Assembly (NCBI RefSeq): GCF_020554865.1
Contig: NZ_JAJCIC010000009.1
Location: 71,583 to 135,582, forward strand
DNA length: 64,000 nucleotides
Source of the DNA: Lacrimispora sp. 210928-DFI.3.58
Lineage (GTDB): Bacteria; Bacillota; Clostridia; Lachnospirales; Lachnospiraceae
Direction: 5' to 3'
Shown here one piece after another: positions 9,690-17,995 of this stretch. Every line of letters begins with the position of its first letter. The stretch's first letter is position 1. The notes beneath the pieces are model-generated. The model made no database searches. It worked only from the letters and a program-made list of their open reading frames with translations, and had not been told where the DNA came from. The position numbers and the translations under genes are program-made.

Positions 9690-11309
9690 ATGACGCATCT
9701 TCTGCTTCCGATCGCATATCTCTGTGCCATTGGATTTAGCTTATATACATCCGGCTGGCTGGTCTGGCGGGCAGACAGAAACCGGGTGACGGGAGCACTG
9801 GCAGCCTGCCAGCTTCTTATCATTATCTGGTGTATCCCGCAGCTCTTTTTGTCATTTCCCATGACGAGGGAGATGAAGTATGTGCTGTACTGCATTTCTT
9901 ATACCGGGATCAGCTTTATCGGGGCAGCCTGGCTGGTTTTTTCCTTCCTTTACTGCGGGCGCAGGCTGAGATCATGGCTTTTGATCCTGCTGTTTGGTAT
10001 ATCGGCGCTGGACTATTCCATGCTTTTGACAAATGAGCTCCATCATCTCTTTTACCGTCAGTTTGAGGTGGGACAGGTGGTGTATGGCCCGGTGTTTTAT
10101 TTCCATATGGTTTATACCTATCTCTGTGTGCTGGCCGGGGCTCTGGCAGTGGGGAGGGAATTTCGCCAGAAGAGGGTGGCAGCAGCTCATATGGCGGTGA
10201 TCCTTCTGGCAGCAGCCGTTCCCCTGGGATTCAATCTGCTCTATATTCTGGGGCTGGTGAGGTCCGGCTTTGATCTGACGCCTCCTGCGTTCTCCATTTC
10301 CAGCTTCCTTATGCTTTTGGCTGTTTTCAGGTATGATTTTTTGAACGTGAATGTGCTGACCTTTGAGCATATTTTTGAATCCATTGCAGAAGGGGTGATT
10401 ATCTACAATAAAAAAGGGACGGTCACTTACTGCAATGATGCTGCCGGGGATTGGCTGGGGATCCGAAAGGGAGACGGGTACTCAGAGCTTCGCAGGAGGC
10501 TTCAAGAGGCCGGGGCCAGGATGGAGGAGGAAGGCCCAAGCGAACCTGCAGGCCAGGTCCTTACCTTGCCGAATGGCGGCAGGCTCCGCCTGAGACAGTA
10601 CGTTTACCACGACAAAAAGGGCGCGGTGACAGCAGGCGCAGTCCTCCTGACAGATGTGGGGGAGTATTATGAGCTTTTGCACCAGGGAAAGGAGCTTGCA
10701 GTGGCTGAGCAGCGCTTTGCCATTGAACAGGAGAGGAACAGGATCGCCCAGGAAGTCCATGACACCACGGGCCATACGCTGACCATGATACAATCTCTGG
10801 TGAAGCTGATACGCATCACAAAGGAGGAGGATATAAAGGCCGGGTATCTGGATCAGGCCCAGAAGCTGGCCGCAGACGGGATCCGTGAGCTTCGCTGGGC
10901 CATCCGACACATGCGCCAGGGAACCGCCTGCGAGCTGGTGACAGAGGGCGTGTACCAGCTTATCGGCAGTGTGCGGGAGATCACGGTCGAGGCAGAGATC
11001 CAGGGAAAGGACAGTCCGGCCTACTCCCATTTATCAAAGATCGTCTATGAATGCCTGCGGGAGGCCATCACCAACTGCCTCAAATATGCCAACGCATCCC
11101 GTATGGATGTCATTGTCAAATTTGCAGAAACAGAGCTCTGCCTGTATATTTTTGACGATGGGCAGGGGTGCGCCAGCATCTGCGGGAATAATGGAATCAG
11201 GGGGATCCGGGACAGAGTGGAAAAGGCAGGAGGACAGGTGAGGTTCCTGTCGGCAGAGGGAGAGGGCTTCCAGATCTATGTGAAGCTTCCAGTGGAGGAT
11301 AAGGTATGA
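9690..11309 (+). CDS. Sensor histidine kinase with 7TM N-terminal sensor, PAS and HisKA_3
   Basis: 539 residues. The first 225 or so form seven hydrophobic segments like the HisKA_7TM sensor module, then a PAS-like region (about 230-310; IFESIAEGVIIYNKKGTVTY), a HisKA_3 dimerisation box with phosphoacceptor His357 in AQEVHDTTGH, and a degenerate-looking but complete ATPase domain (YECLREAITNCLKYA, DDGQGC, GIRGIRDRVE). It phosphorylates the response regulator encoded immediately downstream, with which it overlaps by four bases (ATGA). GGAAGGAGGG precedes the start. The ligand or membrane stress sensed is not deducible. Confidence 0.93.
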   Translation: MTHLLLPIAYLCAIGFSLYTSGWLVWRADRNRVTGALAACQLLIIIWCIPQLFLSFPMTREMKYVLYCISYTGISFIGAAWLVFSFLYCGRRLRSWLLILLFGISALDYSMLLTNELHHLFYRQFEVGQVVYGPVFYFHMVYTYLCVLAGALAVGREFRQKRVAAAHMAVILLAAAVPLGFNLLYILGLVRSGFDLTPPAFSISSFLMLLAVFRYDFLNVNVLTFEHIFESIAEGVIIYNKKGTVTYCNDAAGDWLGIRKGDGYSELRRRLQEAGARMEEEGPSEPAGQVLTLPNGGRLRLRQYVYHDKKGAVTAGAVLLTDVGEYYELLHQGKELAVAEQRFAIEQERNRIAQEVHDTTGHTLTMIQSLVKLIRITKEEDIKAGYLDQAQKLAADGIRELRWAIRHMRQGTACELVTEGVYQLIGSVREITVEAEIQGKDSPAYSHLSKIVYECLREAITNCLKYANASRMDVIVKFAETELCLYIFDDGQGCASICGNNGIRGIRDRVEKAGGQVRFLSAEGEGFQIYVKLPVEDKV

Positions 11310-11962
11310 TTCGTGTAGTGATCGCAGATGATATCCAGATCTTGCGCCAGGGCCTCAGAGCTATCATGAGCCAGGACAAGGAGCTTGAGGTGGTTGGCCT
11401 GGCGGCAGACGGGAAGGAGGCCTGGGAGGCCTGCAGGAAACAGAGACCGGATGTGGTCCTCATGGATATGAGGATGCCGGAATATGACGGCGCCTGGGGA
11501 ATCCGGAGGATCAAAAGGGATTTTCCGGACATAAAGGTGCTTGTGCTGACAACCTTTGATGATCCGGAGACAGTGGAGGCGGCTATTGGAAGCGGAGCAG
11601 ACGGATACATCTTAAAGGAGATGGAGGATGATAAGGTCATCCAGTCCGTAAAGGCTGTCTGCGCCGGGATCCGTGTGCTGGGAGGCAGTGTATTTGAGGG
11701 CATAAGGGTTAAGATGGCCTCCGGGGGGCAGGCAGACAAAGAAAACAGAGGAAGAGAATTTCAGGCAGCAGAAGGCCTGACACCCAGAGAACGTGACATT
11801 ATGCGCTGCGTGGCCCATGGCATGGATAATAAGGAGATCGCAGCCGAGCTGTTTCTGGCAGAGGGTACTGTGAGGAACAATATTTCCCGCCTGCTGGAAA
11901 AGCTGAAGCTGAAGGACAGGACGCAGCTGGCCGTATTTACGGTGAAAAATCAGCTGGATTAG
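11306..11962 (+). CDS. NarL/FixJ-type response regulator
   Basis: 218 residues: a receiver domain with the DD pair near residues 8-9, phosphoacceptor Asp54 in LMDMRMPEYDG and the conserved Lys in YILKEM, then a LuxR-type helix-turn-helix (LTPRERDIMRCVAHGMDNKE, EGTVRNNISRLLEKL). Its ATG overlaps the kinase stop codon, so the pair is co-translated. LuxR-type regulators bind DNA as dimers; the TGTGAT/ATCACA inverted repeat 11 bp downstream (11973-11991) is one place it might act on the following gene, which is inference. Confidence 0.95.
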   Translation: MIRVVIADDIQILRQGLRAIMSQDKELEVVGLAADGKEAWEACRKQRPDVVLMDMRMPEYDGAWGIRRIKRDFPDIKVLVLTTFDDPETVEAAIGSGADGYILKEMEDDKVIQSVKAVCAGIRVLGGSVFEGIRVKMASGGQADKENRGREFQAAEGLTPRERDIMRCVAHGMDNKEIAAELFLAEGTVRNNISRLLEKLKLKDRTQLAVFTVKNQLD

Positions 11963-11972
11963 AGGGGATAAG

Positions 11973-12008
11973 TGTGATATAGTTAATCACAGAAAAAGAT
12001 TGTATAAA
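11973..12008 (+). promoter_or_regulatory. Possible operator and -10 box upstream of the ParB/BMP fusion
   Basis: TGTGAT and ATCACA form a 6-7-6 inverted repeat at 11973-11991, followed by TATAAA at 12003-12008. There is no good -35, so an activator would be needed if this is a promoter. Confidence 0.35.
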
Positions 12009-12030
12009 AAATAACAAGTGAGGTGTTAAT

Positions 12031-13977
12031 GTGGCATTAACGGATTATGCAGCAGCGTTAAAGCAGGGAAAGCGCAGGTATCAGGCTGCGCTCACAAAAG
12101 GAGAATATCCCTATCTCCCGGTGCTGGACGATATCCTGTCGTATACAGAGATCGCGTCCACTGTCAGCCTGGGGGTGATGGATATTCCGCTGTCAAAGCT
12201 CGTGGGAACAAAGACTGCGGAGCGGACCAATGCCTTTGCAAATAATTTCATGCCCCTTCTGCCTGAAAAATCAGAGTTTGGGGCGAAATGGGCCTCTCTC
12301 TATGACTATCAGGTGAGCGAGGGCATCCAGGATCCCATCATAGCCTATGAATTTATGAACCAGTTCTATGTCCAGGAGGGCAATAAGCGGGTCAGCGTGA
12401 TGAAATATCTGGGGGCCTACAGCATTGTTGGCAGCGTCACCCGCCTGATCCCCAAAAAGACAGATGACAAGGAAAACAGGCTGTATTACGAATTCCTTGA
12501 CTTTTATAAGGTATCCTCCAACTGCGATGTGTGGTTCACAAAGGAAGGGAGCTACAAAAAGCTTCTGAAGGTGATGCAGAAAAAGGAGGGAGAGATCTGG
12601 GATGATGAGGAACGGATGTTTTTCCGCTCCACCTATGGCCGTTTTGCCAAGGCCTTCCAGATGGCCCGCGGGGAACGGCTGGAGATGACAGCCGCCGATG
12701 CTTTCCTTGTATATATGGAAATATTTGGGTACGACCGGATAAAGGGAGAGACAGAGCGTGAAATGTACAAGGCGCTCCTTAAGATCTGGGAGGAGATCAA
12801 GCTGGCCGAGAGAGGAAGCCAGGTGGAGCTGGTACAGACTCCGGAGGAGGCAGAGGGGCTTAACAAGCCGTCACTCCTGGGCCGTCTGATCCCTGCCGGG
12901 GCCATGGCGCCGGAAACACTGAAGATCGCCTTTATTTACAGGAAGACGGCAGGGACCTCCAGCTGGACCTACAGCCATGAGCTGGGAAGGATGTACGTGG
13001 AACAGACCTATAAGGGAAGAGTAAAGACAATGGCCCTAGACCGGGCCAACACAGACGAGGAGGTGGAAAATGCCATTGAGCTGGCTATTGCCTCCGGCTG
13101 CAGCCTGATCTTTACCACTGCGATCCAGATGGTGAACCAGAGTGTCCGCTCTGCCATCCGCCACCCGGAAGTGAAGATCTACAACTGCTCCATCAAGATG
13201 TCCTATTCCTCCATCTGCACCTACTATGCAAGGATGTACGAATCCAAATTCCTGCTGGGAGCCATTGCGGCTGCCCTTTCCAGAACAGACCGGCTGGGCT
13301 ATGTGGCAGATTACCCCATATATGGGAATGTTGCCAATATCAATGCCTTTGCCCTGGGAGCCAGGATGATCAATCCCTATGTGAAGGTATATCTGGAATG
13401 GTCCAGGACAAAGAACCAGGATCCCAGGGAGCGCTTAAAGCAGGAGGGTGTGTTCTTTATCTCCGATGATGATATGATCACGCCGGAGCGGGCCTCCAGG
13501 GAATACGGGCTCTACACAAAGAAGGAGGATGGAACCCTTGAAAACCTGGCAACGCCCATCTGGCATTGGGGAAAATTCTACGAGCGGATCATCCGGAGCA
13601 TCTGGAAGGGCACGGCAGAGCCCAGCACGGTAAAGGGAAAAAAGGCAGTGAACTACTGGTGGGGAATGTCGGCCGATGTGATCGATGTCATCTGCTCCGG
13701 CAATATGCCTCATGGCACCCACAGGCTTGTGGAATTCCTGAAAAATTCCATCCGTACAGGAAGCTTCCATCCCTTTGACGGACCTGTCTACTCCCAGAAC
13801 GGCGTCGTGCGGTGCAGGGAGGGAGAGAGCCTGGGGGCTGACGAGATCATCACCATGGACTGGCTGGCGGAAAATGTAGTGGGACGGATCCCGGAATTTG
13901 AAGAGCTGACGGAGGAGGCCCAGGCGCTGGTACAGTTCCAGGGTATTAAGATCGATGAAACCAAAGCAGAGAACTAA
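12031..13977 (+). CDS. Cytoplasmic ParB-like / BMP (PnrA-like) fusion protein
   Basis: 648 residues from a GTG start preceded by GTGAGGTG. Residues about 90-140 contain a ParB/sulfiredoxin-like motif (QEGNKRVSVMKYLGA). Residues about 295-560 resemble the basic membrane protein / PnrA nucleoside-binding fold (TLKIAFIYRKTAGTSSW, ESKFLLGAIAAALS, LGYVADYPIYGNVANINAFA). BMP proteins are normally secreted lipoprotein partners of ABC importers, yet this protein has no signal peptide, lipobox or membrane segment and no importer genes lie nearby. A cytoplasmic sensor or enzyme for a nucleoside-like ligand is possible; function unknown. The metallophosphoesterase gene follows within 5 bp. Confidence 0.75.
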   Translation: MALTDYAAALKQGKRRYQAALTKGEYPYLPVLDDILSYTEIASTVSLGVMDIPLSKLVGTKTAERTNAFANNFMPLLPEKSEFGAKWASLYDYQVSEGIQDPIIAYEFMNQFYVQEGNKRVSVMKYLGAYSIVGSVTRLIPKKTDDKENRLYYEFLDFYKVSSNCDVWFTKEGSYKKLLKVMQKKEGEIWDDEERMFFRSTYGRFAKAFQMARGERLEMTAADAFLVYMEIFGYDRIKGETEREMYKALLKIWEEIKLAERGSQVELVQTPEEAEGLNKPSLLGRLIPAGAMAPETLKIAFIYRKTAGTSSWTYSHELGRMYVEQTYKGRVKTMALDRANTDEEVENAIELAIASGCSLIFTTAIQMVNQSVRSAIRHPEVKIYNCSIKMSYSSICTYYARMYESKFLLGAIAAALSRTDRLGYVADYPIYGNVANINAFALGARMINPYVKVYLEWSRTKNQDPRERLKQEGVFFISDDDMITPERASREYGLYTKKEDGTLENLATPIWHWGKFYERIIRSIWKGTAEPSTVKGKKAVNYWWGMSADVIDVICSGNMPHGTHRLVEFLKNSIRTGSFHPFDGPVYSQNGVVRCREGESLGADEIITMDWLAENVVGRIPEFEELTEEAQALVQFQGIKIDETKAEN

Positions 13978-13981
13978 ACAC

Positions 13982-14626
13982 ATGAATATCATGGTACTGG
14001 CTGACCATGAGTCAAAAATACTATATGATTATTATGACCCGGAGCGGATGAAGGATATTGACCTGATCATTTCCTGCGGGGATCTGGAGCCGGAATATCT
14101 GAGCTTTTTTGCGACCCTGTGCCATGCTCCCGTGCTGTATGTCAGGGGAAACCATGACAACAAATATGACAGGCGGCCGCCGGAGGGCTGCATCTGCATT
14201 GAAGATGATATTTACGTGCATGAGGGAGTGCGTATCCTGGGTCTGGGCGGCTCCATGGAATATATTCCTGGGGCTCCCAACCAGTATTCGGAGCGACAGA
14301 TGCGCTGGCGTATAAGAAAGCTGTGGTTCAAACTGTGGAGGCATAGGGGCTTTGATATCCTGGTGGCCCATGCCCCGGCCTACCAGGTCAATGATATGGA
14401 GGACCTGCCCCACCGCGGCTTTGCCGCTTTCCGCACCCTGATGGAGAAATATGAGCCAAAATTCTTCCTTCACGGCCATGTCCATGCTACCTATGGAGGC
14501 GGGTTCAAGCGGAGGGATACCTTTGGAAAGACTACAGTGATCAACGCCTATGATTTCTGTGTGATCGAATACCCGGCCGATGGAGAGCCGGATAAGAAAA
14601 CGTTGGAGAAGGAAACAGGACAATGA
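13982..14626 (+). CDS. Calcineurin-like metallophosphoesterase
   Basis: About 215 residues. Metal-binding motifs of the family are visible: ISCGDLEPEYL, VRGNHDN, VAHAPAY and LHGHVHATYGG. The first motif, usually D-x-H, reads ADHES, so one metal ligand may differ. Such proteins hydrolyse phosphomonoesters or phosphodiesters, often nucleotides. I prefer the ATG at 13982 (MNIMVLAD), which aligns with the family N terminus; an ATG at 13955 inside the preceding gene is possible. It lies 5 bp after the ParB/BMP fusion and overlaps the next gene by four bases, so these three probably form one transcript. Confidence 0.85.
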   Translation: MNIMVLADHESKILYDYYDPERMKDIDLIISCGDLEPEYLSFFATLCHAPVLYVRGNHDNKYDRRPPEGCICIEDDIYVHEGVRILGLGGSMEYIPGAPNQYSERQMRWRIRKLWFKLWRHRGFDILVAHAPAYQVNDMEDLPHRGFAAFRTLMEKYEPKFFLHGHVHATYGGGFKRRDTFGKTTVINAYDFCVIEYPADGEPDKKTLEKETGQ

Positions 14627-15525
14627 AATTTTTAGAGAAACATCCTATGATCATGATCGCAGTGGGAATAGCCGGTATTTCGTTATCGGCTATTTTCGTG
14701 AAGTATTCTCAGGCCCCCTCGGTGGTGACAGCAGCCTACCGCCTGCTGTGGACAGTCGGGCTTATGACTCCCATGGTGTTTGGGAAGGGAGAGTTTCGGA
14801 GAGAGCTTTTGTCAACGGAAAAAAGGGAAGTTCTTCTGTGCGCTGTCAGCGGCATTTTCCTGGCCCTTCATTTTACCGTCTGGTTTGAATCCTTAAATCA
14901 GACCTCCGTTGCCAGCTCAACGGCTATTTCCTGTACCGAGGTGATCTGGGTTGCACTGGGGTACTGCTTATTTCTAAAGGGACGGATCTCAGCAAAGGCC
15001 GGCATGAGCATCCTGATAACAGTGGCGGGCAGCCTTGTGATCGCCCTGTCCGATTACTCCGCAGGGGGAAACCATTTTTACGGGGATGTGCTGGCCCTGG
15101 GGGCAGCAATCTTCCAGGCAGTTTACACGCTGATCGGACGGCAGGCAAGGCGCAATATGTCCACCATGGTCTATACATACATCGTATATACCTTTTGCTG
15201 TCTTTCCCTGTGTGGGGCTGTGGCAGTCCAGGGCTTATCCTTTACAGGCTACGGAGCGGGAAGTGTGGCAGTGGGCTTTCTCCTAAGCGTGTGCTCCACC
15301 CTTCTGGGACACAGCATTTTCAGCTGGTGCCTGAAATTCCTGTCCCCGGCCTTTGTGTCAGCCTCAAAGCTTTGTGAGCCGGTGGTGGCGGCAGTGTTTG
15401 CTTTCTTTTTGTTCCATGAGGTTCCCGCCCTTATGCAGTTTGCAGGCGGAGCCGTCACAATAGCAGGAATCCTCCTGTATTCCCGCATAGAAAACCGGGA
15501 AAATACAGGAGGATCCTCCTCATAG
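14623..15525 (+). CDS. EamA-family (DMT) transporter
   Basis: 300 residues with about ten hydrophobic segments in two homologous EamA halves (YRLLWTVGLMTPMVF in the first, a second beginning near residue 150). Drug/metabolite transporter superfamily members export amino acids, nucleotide-related compounds or other metabolites; the substrate here is not evident. ATGA overlap with the metallophosphoesterase gene. It ends in a convergent junction with the symporter gene only 51 bp away; no clear terminator is visible there. Confidence 0.9.
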   Translation: MKFLEKHPMIMIAVGIAGISLSAIFVKYSQAPSVVTAAYRLLWTVGLMTPMVFGKGEFRRELLSTEKREVLLCAVSGIFLALHFTVWFESLNQTSVASSTAISCTEVIWVALGYCLFLKGRISAKAGMSILITVAGSLVIALSDYSAGGNHFYGDVLALGAAIFQAVYTLIGRQARRNMSTMVYTYIVYTFCCLSLCGAVAVQGLSFTGYGAGSVAVGFLLSVCSTLLGHSIFSWCLKFLSPAFVSASKLCEPVVAAVFAFFLFHEVPALMQFAGGAVTIAGILLYSRIENRENTGGSSS

Positions 15526-15576
15526 GGTCTGTGAAATTCTGATCGCAGAGCAGTCACAGGACAGCTGCGAGCAGCG

Positions 15577-17034
15577 TTAGTCGTCCTCCTCCGGAGCCAG
15601 CTCTGTGGTCTCCACAGCAGGAGGCATGATAAAGGAAAATGCGATAAAGCCGATAAAAGCAGCTACCAGGCCTGGGATGATGGGCTGGCTGAATTTGATC
15701 CCAAAGAGCATGCCGCCGGAGAAATGCTCTAAGTATACGACCACGATGGTTCCCAGGATCAGGGAAGCAACGGTTCCGGCTGTGGAGGCCTTTTTCCAGT
15801 AATGTCCCATCACATAGGGGAAGAAGGAGCCTGCAGCTCTCAAGGTGAAGCAGAACATCAGGATGGACACGATGCTCTGTGTATTAAACAGTGCAATGAA
15901 CATAGAAGCTACACCCACAAGGCACATCACGATCTTTGTCACGTTCATCACGGATTTGCTGGAGGCATCCGGCTTTAATACAGCCTTGTAGATATCGTTT
16001 GCAAAGATGGAACCGGCGCCTAACAGGTCAGAGTCAGAGCTTGACATGGTGGCGGAGATGATCCCTGCAAATAACAGGCCGCAGATAATGGCCGGCATGG
16101 TATTGATGGCAAGCACCGGAAGCGCATAGCGGGCGCCTACAGATTCAAACTGGGAGGAGCTGAACTTGCCCATATTGATGAGCGCCAGGGTGATGATGCC
16201 CAGGATGGTTGGGATAAAGGCGTAGATGAAGTTTACAAGGGCTGCCAGCCATGCGCCGCCCTTGGCTGCTTTCTCATCCTTTGCAGCGTAGAAGCGGGAT
16301 ACAGCCTCCTGGCCGACAGAGAAGGTAGCGGTGTACATGATGACCAGGGAAATGATGCCGAACAGGTCATAGCCCTCAAAGAGCCCCATGGTACCCTCAG
16401 GGATATTGGCAGCAACGTTTCCCCAGCCGCCGGCATAGTTCAGTGCAAAGGGAACAGCGATGATCATGCCGATGACGATAAGGAATACCTGTACAAAGTC
16501 AGTCAGGGTCACGCTCCACAGGCCGCCCATGATGGAATATACGGTAACAACTACCGCAACGATGATAACAGCCACCTGGTAATCAATGTTCAGCATGGTG
16601 GAAAGGATAACGGCGGAAGCGATAAACTGGCCGGCTGTCAGTCCTACCAGGGGAAGGAGCATGATAATGGCGGTGATCAGGCCGCAGCCCTTGCCGTAGC
16701 GTCTGCGGAAGTATTCGGGAACCGTCTTAACGGTTGCGGCTCTGAACTTGGGAGCCACGAAGCTTAAAATAATGAAGGCAATGCCCATGGTGGTGATGTA
16801 CCAGGAAGCGCTGAGGCCAAAGCCTGACATGCCGTTCTGTACAACGCCTAAGGAGCTGCCGCCCCCGATCTCCGTTGCAGCCAGAGTTCCTGCCATGAGG
16901 AACGGGCCCAGACGGCGTCCGGCAACCATAAAGTCCGTGTTGCTGGTGATCTTCGTGGAGGAATACCAGCCGATCCACAGCATCAGCAGCAGATAGATGA
17001 TTACAATGACAGTTACAAGAATGTTAGTACCCAT
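15577..17034 (-). CDS. Sodium:solute symporter (SSF family)
   Basis: 485 residues with about thirteen membrane segments. Family signatures include SNTDFMVAGRRLGPFLMAGT near the N terminus, ATEIGGGSSLG in the unwound first helix, and GLLFAGIISATMSSSDSDLL, the region that contributes Na+-binding Ser/Thr residues. It couples sodium entry to uptake of a small solute (sugar, proline, pantothenate or a carboxylate in known members); the substrate is not deducible. AAGGAGGG precedes the start. Divergent from the LytTR two-component system, which may regulate it. Confidence 0.92.
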   Translation of the reverse strand: MGTNILVTVIVIIYLLLMLWIGWYSSTKITSNTDFMVAGRRLGPFLMAGTLAATEIGGGSSLGVVQNGMSGFGLSASWYITTMGIAFIILSFVAPKFRAATVKTVPEYFRRRYGKGCGLITAIIMLLPLVGLTAGQFIASAVILSTMLNIDYQVAVIIVAVVVTVYSIMGGLWSVTLTDFVQVFLIVIGMIIAVPFALNYAGGWGNVAANIPEGTMGLFEGYDLFGIISLVIMYTATFSVGQEAVSRFYAAKDEKAAKGGAWLAALVNFIYAFIPTILGIITLALINMGKFSSSQFESVGARYALPVLAINTMPAIICGLLFAGIISATMSSSDSDLLGAGSIFANDIYKAVLKPDASSKSVMNVTKIVMCLVGVASMFIALFNTQSIVSILMFCFTLRAAGSFFPYVMGHYWKKASTAGTVASLILGTIVVVYLEHFSGGMLFGIKFSQPIIPGLVAAFIGFIAFSFIMPPAVETTELAPEEDD

Positions 17035-17181
17035 ACATAAAGCCCTCCTTAGATAAAATATTCATACATTTAGTGTAGCATGGAGAAAAAGTAAAAAAAA
17101 TAACCAAATCTGCGTAAAATATACCGAATATGACACTTCTGCTTAGCATTCACAAATCTCTCCATTCTTTTGCCGGAAAAC

Positions 17182-17210
17182 TTGACTTGTGACAAGTTTG
17201 TCAATAAAAT
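17182..17210 (+). promoter_or_regulatory. Promoter with internal palindrome, LytTR two-component operon
   Basis: TTGACT, 17-bp spacer, TAAAAT. The spacer start contains ACTTGT-G-ACAAGT (17185-17197), a perfect 6-1-6 palindrome overlapping the -35, nested in an outer TTGAC/GTCAA pair. This is a plausible operator controlling the operon and possibly the divergent symporter gene. Confidence 0.6.
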
Positions 17211-17272
17211 AAAACAATAGTAAGCGGCCCAAAGATGTCCGCTGAGCCACAGAAGATAGAGGGGGCAGAGAT

Positions 17273-17980
17273 ATGCTGGAAATCGCAGTGTGTGACGATA
17301 CACCAGAGGAGTGCCGCATGGTGGAGGAATATGCTGCTGCATTTTTTAAGGAGCATGAGATGGAGGTCAGGATCGATACATATGGATCCATGACAGAGCT
17401 TCTTGCAGCAGGGAAGCAGTACGGGCTGTATCTTTTAGACGTTCTCATGCCGGGGATGAGCGGGATCCAGGGTGCAGACAGCTTAAGAGCTATGGGGACG
17501 GATCCGGTCATCGTGTTTATCACCTCCTCTCTGGAGGCAGCGGTGGATGGCTACCGGGTAAATGCCTCCGGCTTCCTCCTGAAGCCTGTAGACAGAGCCA
17601 GCTTTGAGGAAACCATGGTGCGGGTGACAGAGCAGAAGCTAAAGCAGGGCAAAGGGGTTCTCTCCGTGGTCCACAACCGTGTTCCCATAAAGCTTTCCCT
17701 TGACAAGGTGGTATTTTTTGAAAACAGGCTCCACCGGGTATTGGTGACCCTGACGGACGGAGAGGTCCTGTCCATTGGGCAGAAGCTGTCCCAGATACAG
17801 GAGGCCCTGGAGGGCAGCAAGGGATTCCTGCGCTGCCACCAGAGCTATATTGTAAATCTGGAGCAGGCGGAGAGCCTGAAGGATTCCTGTTTTCTCATGA
17901 AGGGAGGGGCCATGGTGCCCGTTTCCCGCAACTGCTATAAGCAGAGCAAGCATGCCTATTACTGTTACCGCTTGAAGTAG
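17273..17980 (+). CDS. LytTR-family response regulator
   Basis: 235 residues: a receiver domain with phosphoacceptor Asp56 in YLLDVLMPG, and a C-terminal LytTR DNA-binding domain (IKLSLDKVVFFENRLHRV; FLRCHQSYIVNL), the AgrA/VirR type. LytTR domains bind short direct repeats upstream of regulated promoters. It is followed 15 bp later by its GHKL kinase. The neighbouring divergent symporter is a reasonable target, because LytTR/GHKL pairs often control an adjacent transporter; that is inference. Confidence 0.94.
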   Translation: MLEIAVCDDTPEECRMVEEYAAAFFKEHEMEVRIDTYGSMTELLAAGKQYGLYLLDVLMPGMSGIQGADSLRAMGTDPVIVFITSSLEAAVDGYRVNASGFLLKPVDRASFEETMVRVTEQKLKQGKGVLSVVHNRVPIKLSLDKVVFFENRLHRVLVTLTDGEVLSIGQKLSQIQEALEGSKGFLRCHQSYIVNLEQAESLKDSCFLMKGGAMVPVSRNCYKQSKHAYYCYRLK

Positions 17981-17995
17981 TGAAATGAGGCGATT

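Noticed and set aside
11973..11991. CRP/FNR site
   Set aside because: Half-sites TGTGA and TCACA are separated by nine bases rather than six, so the standard spacing is not met.
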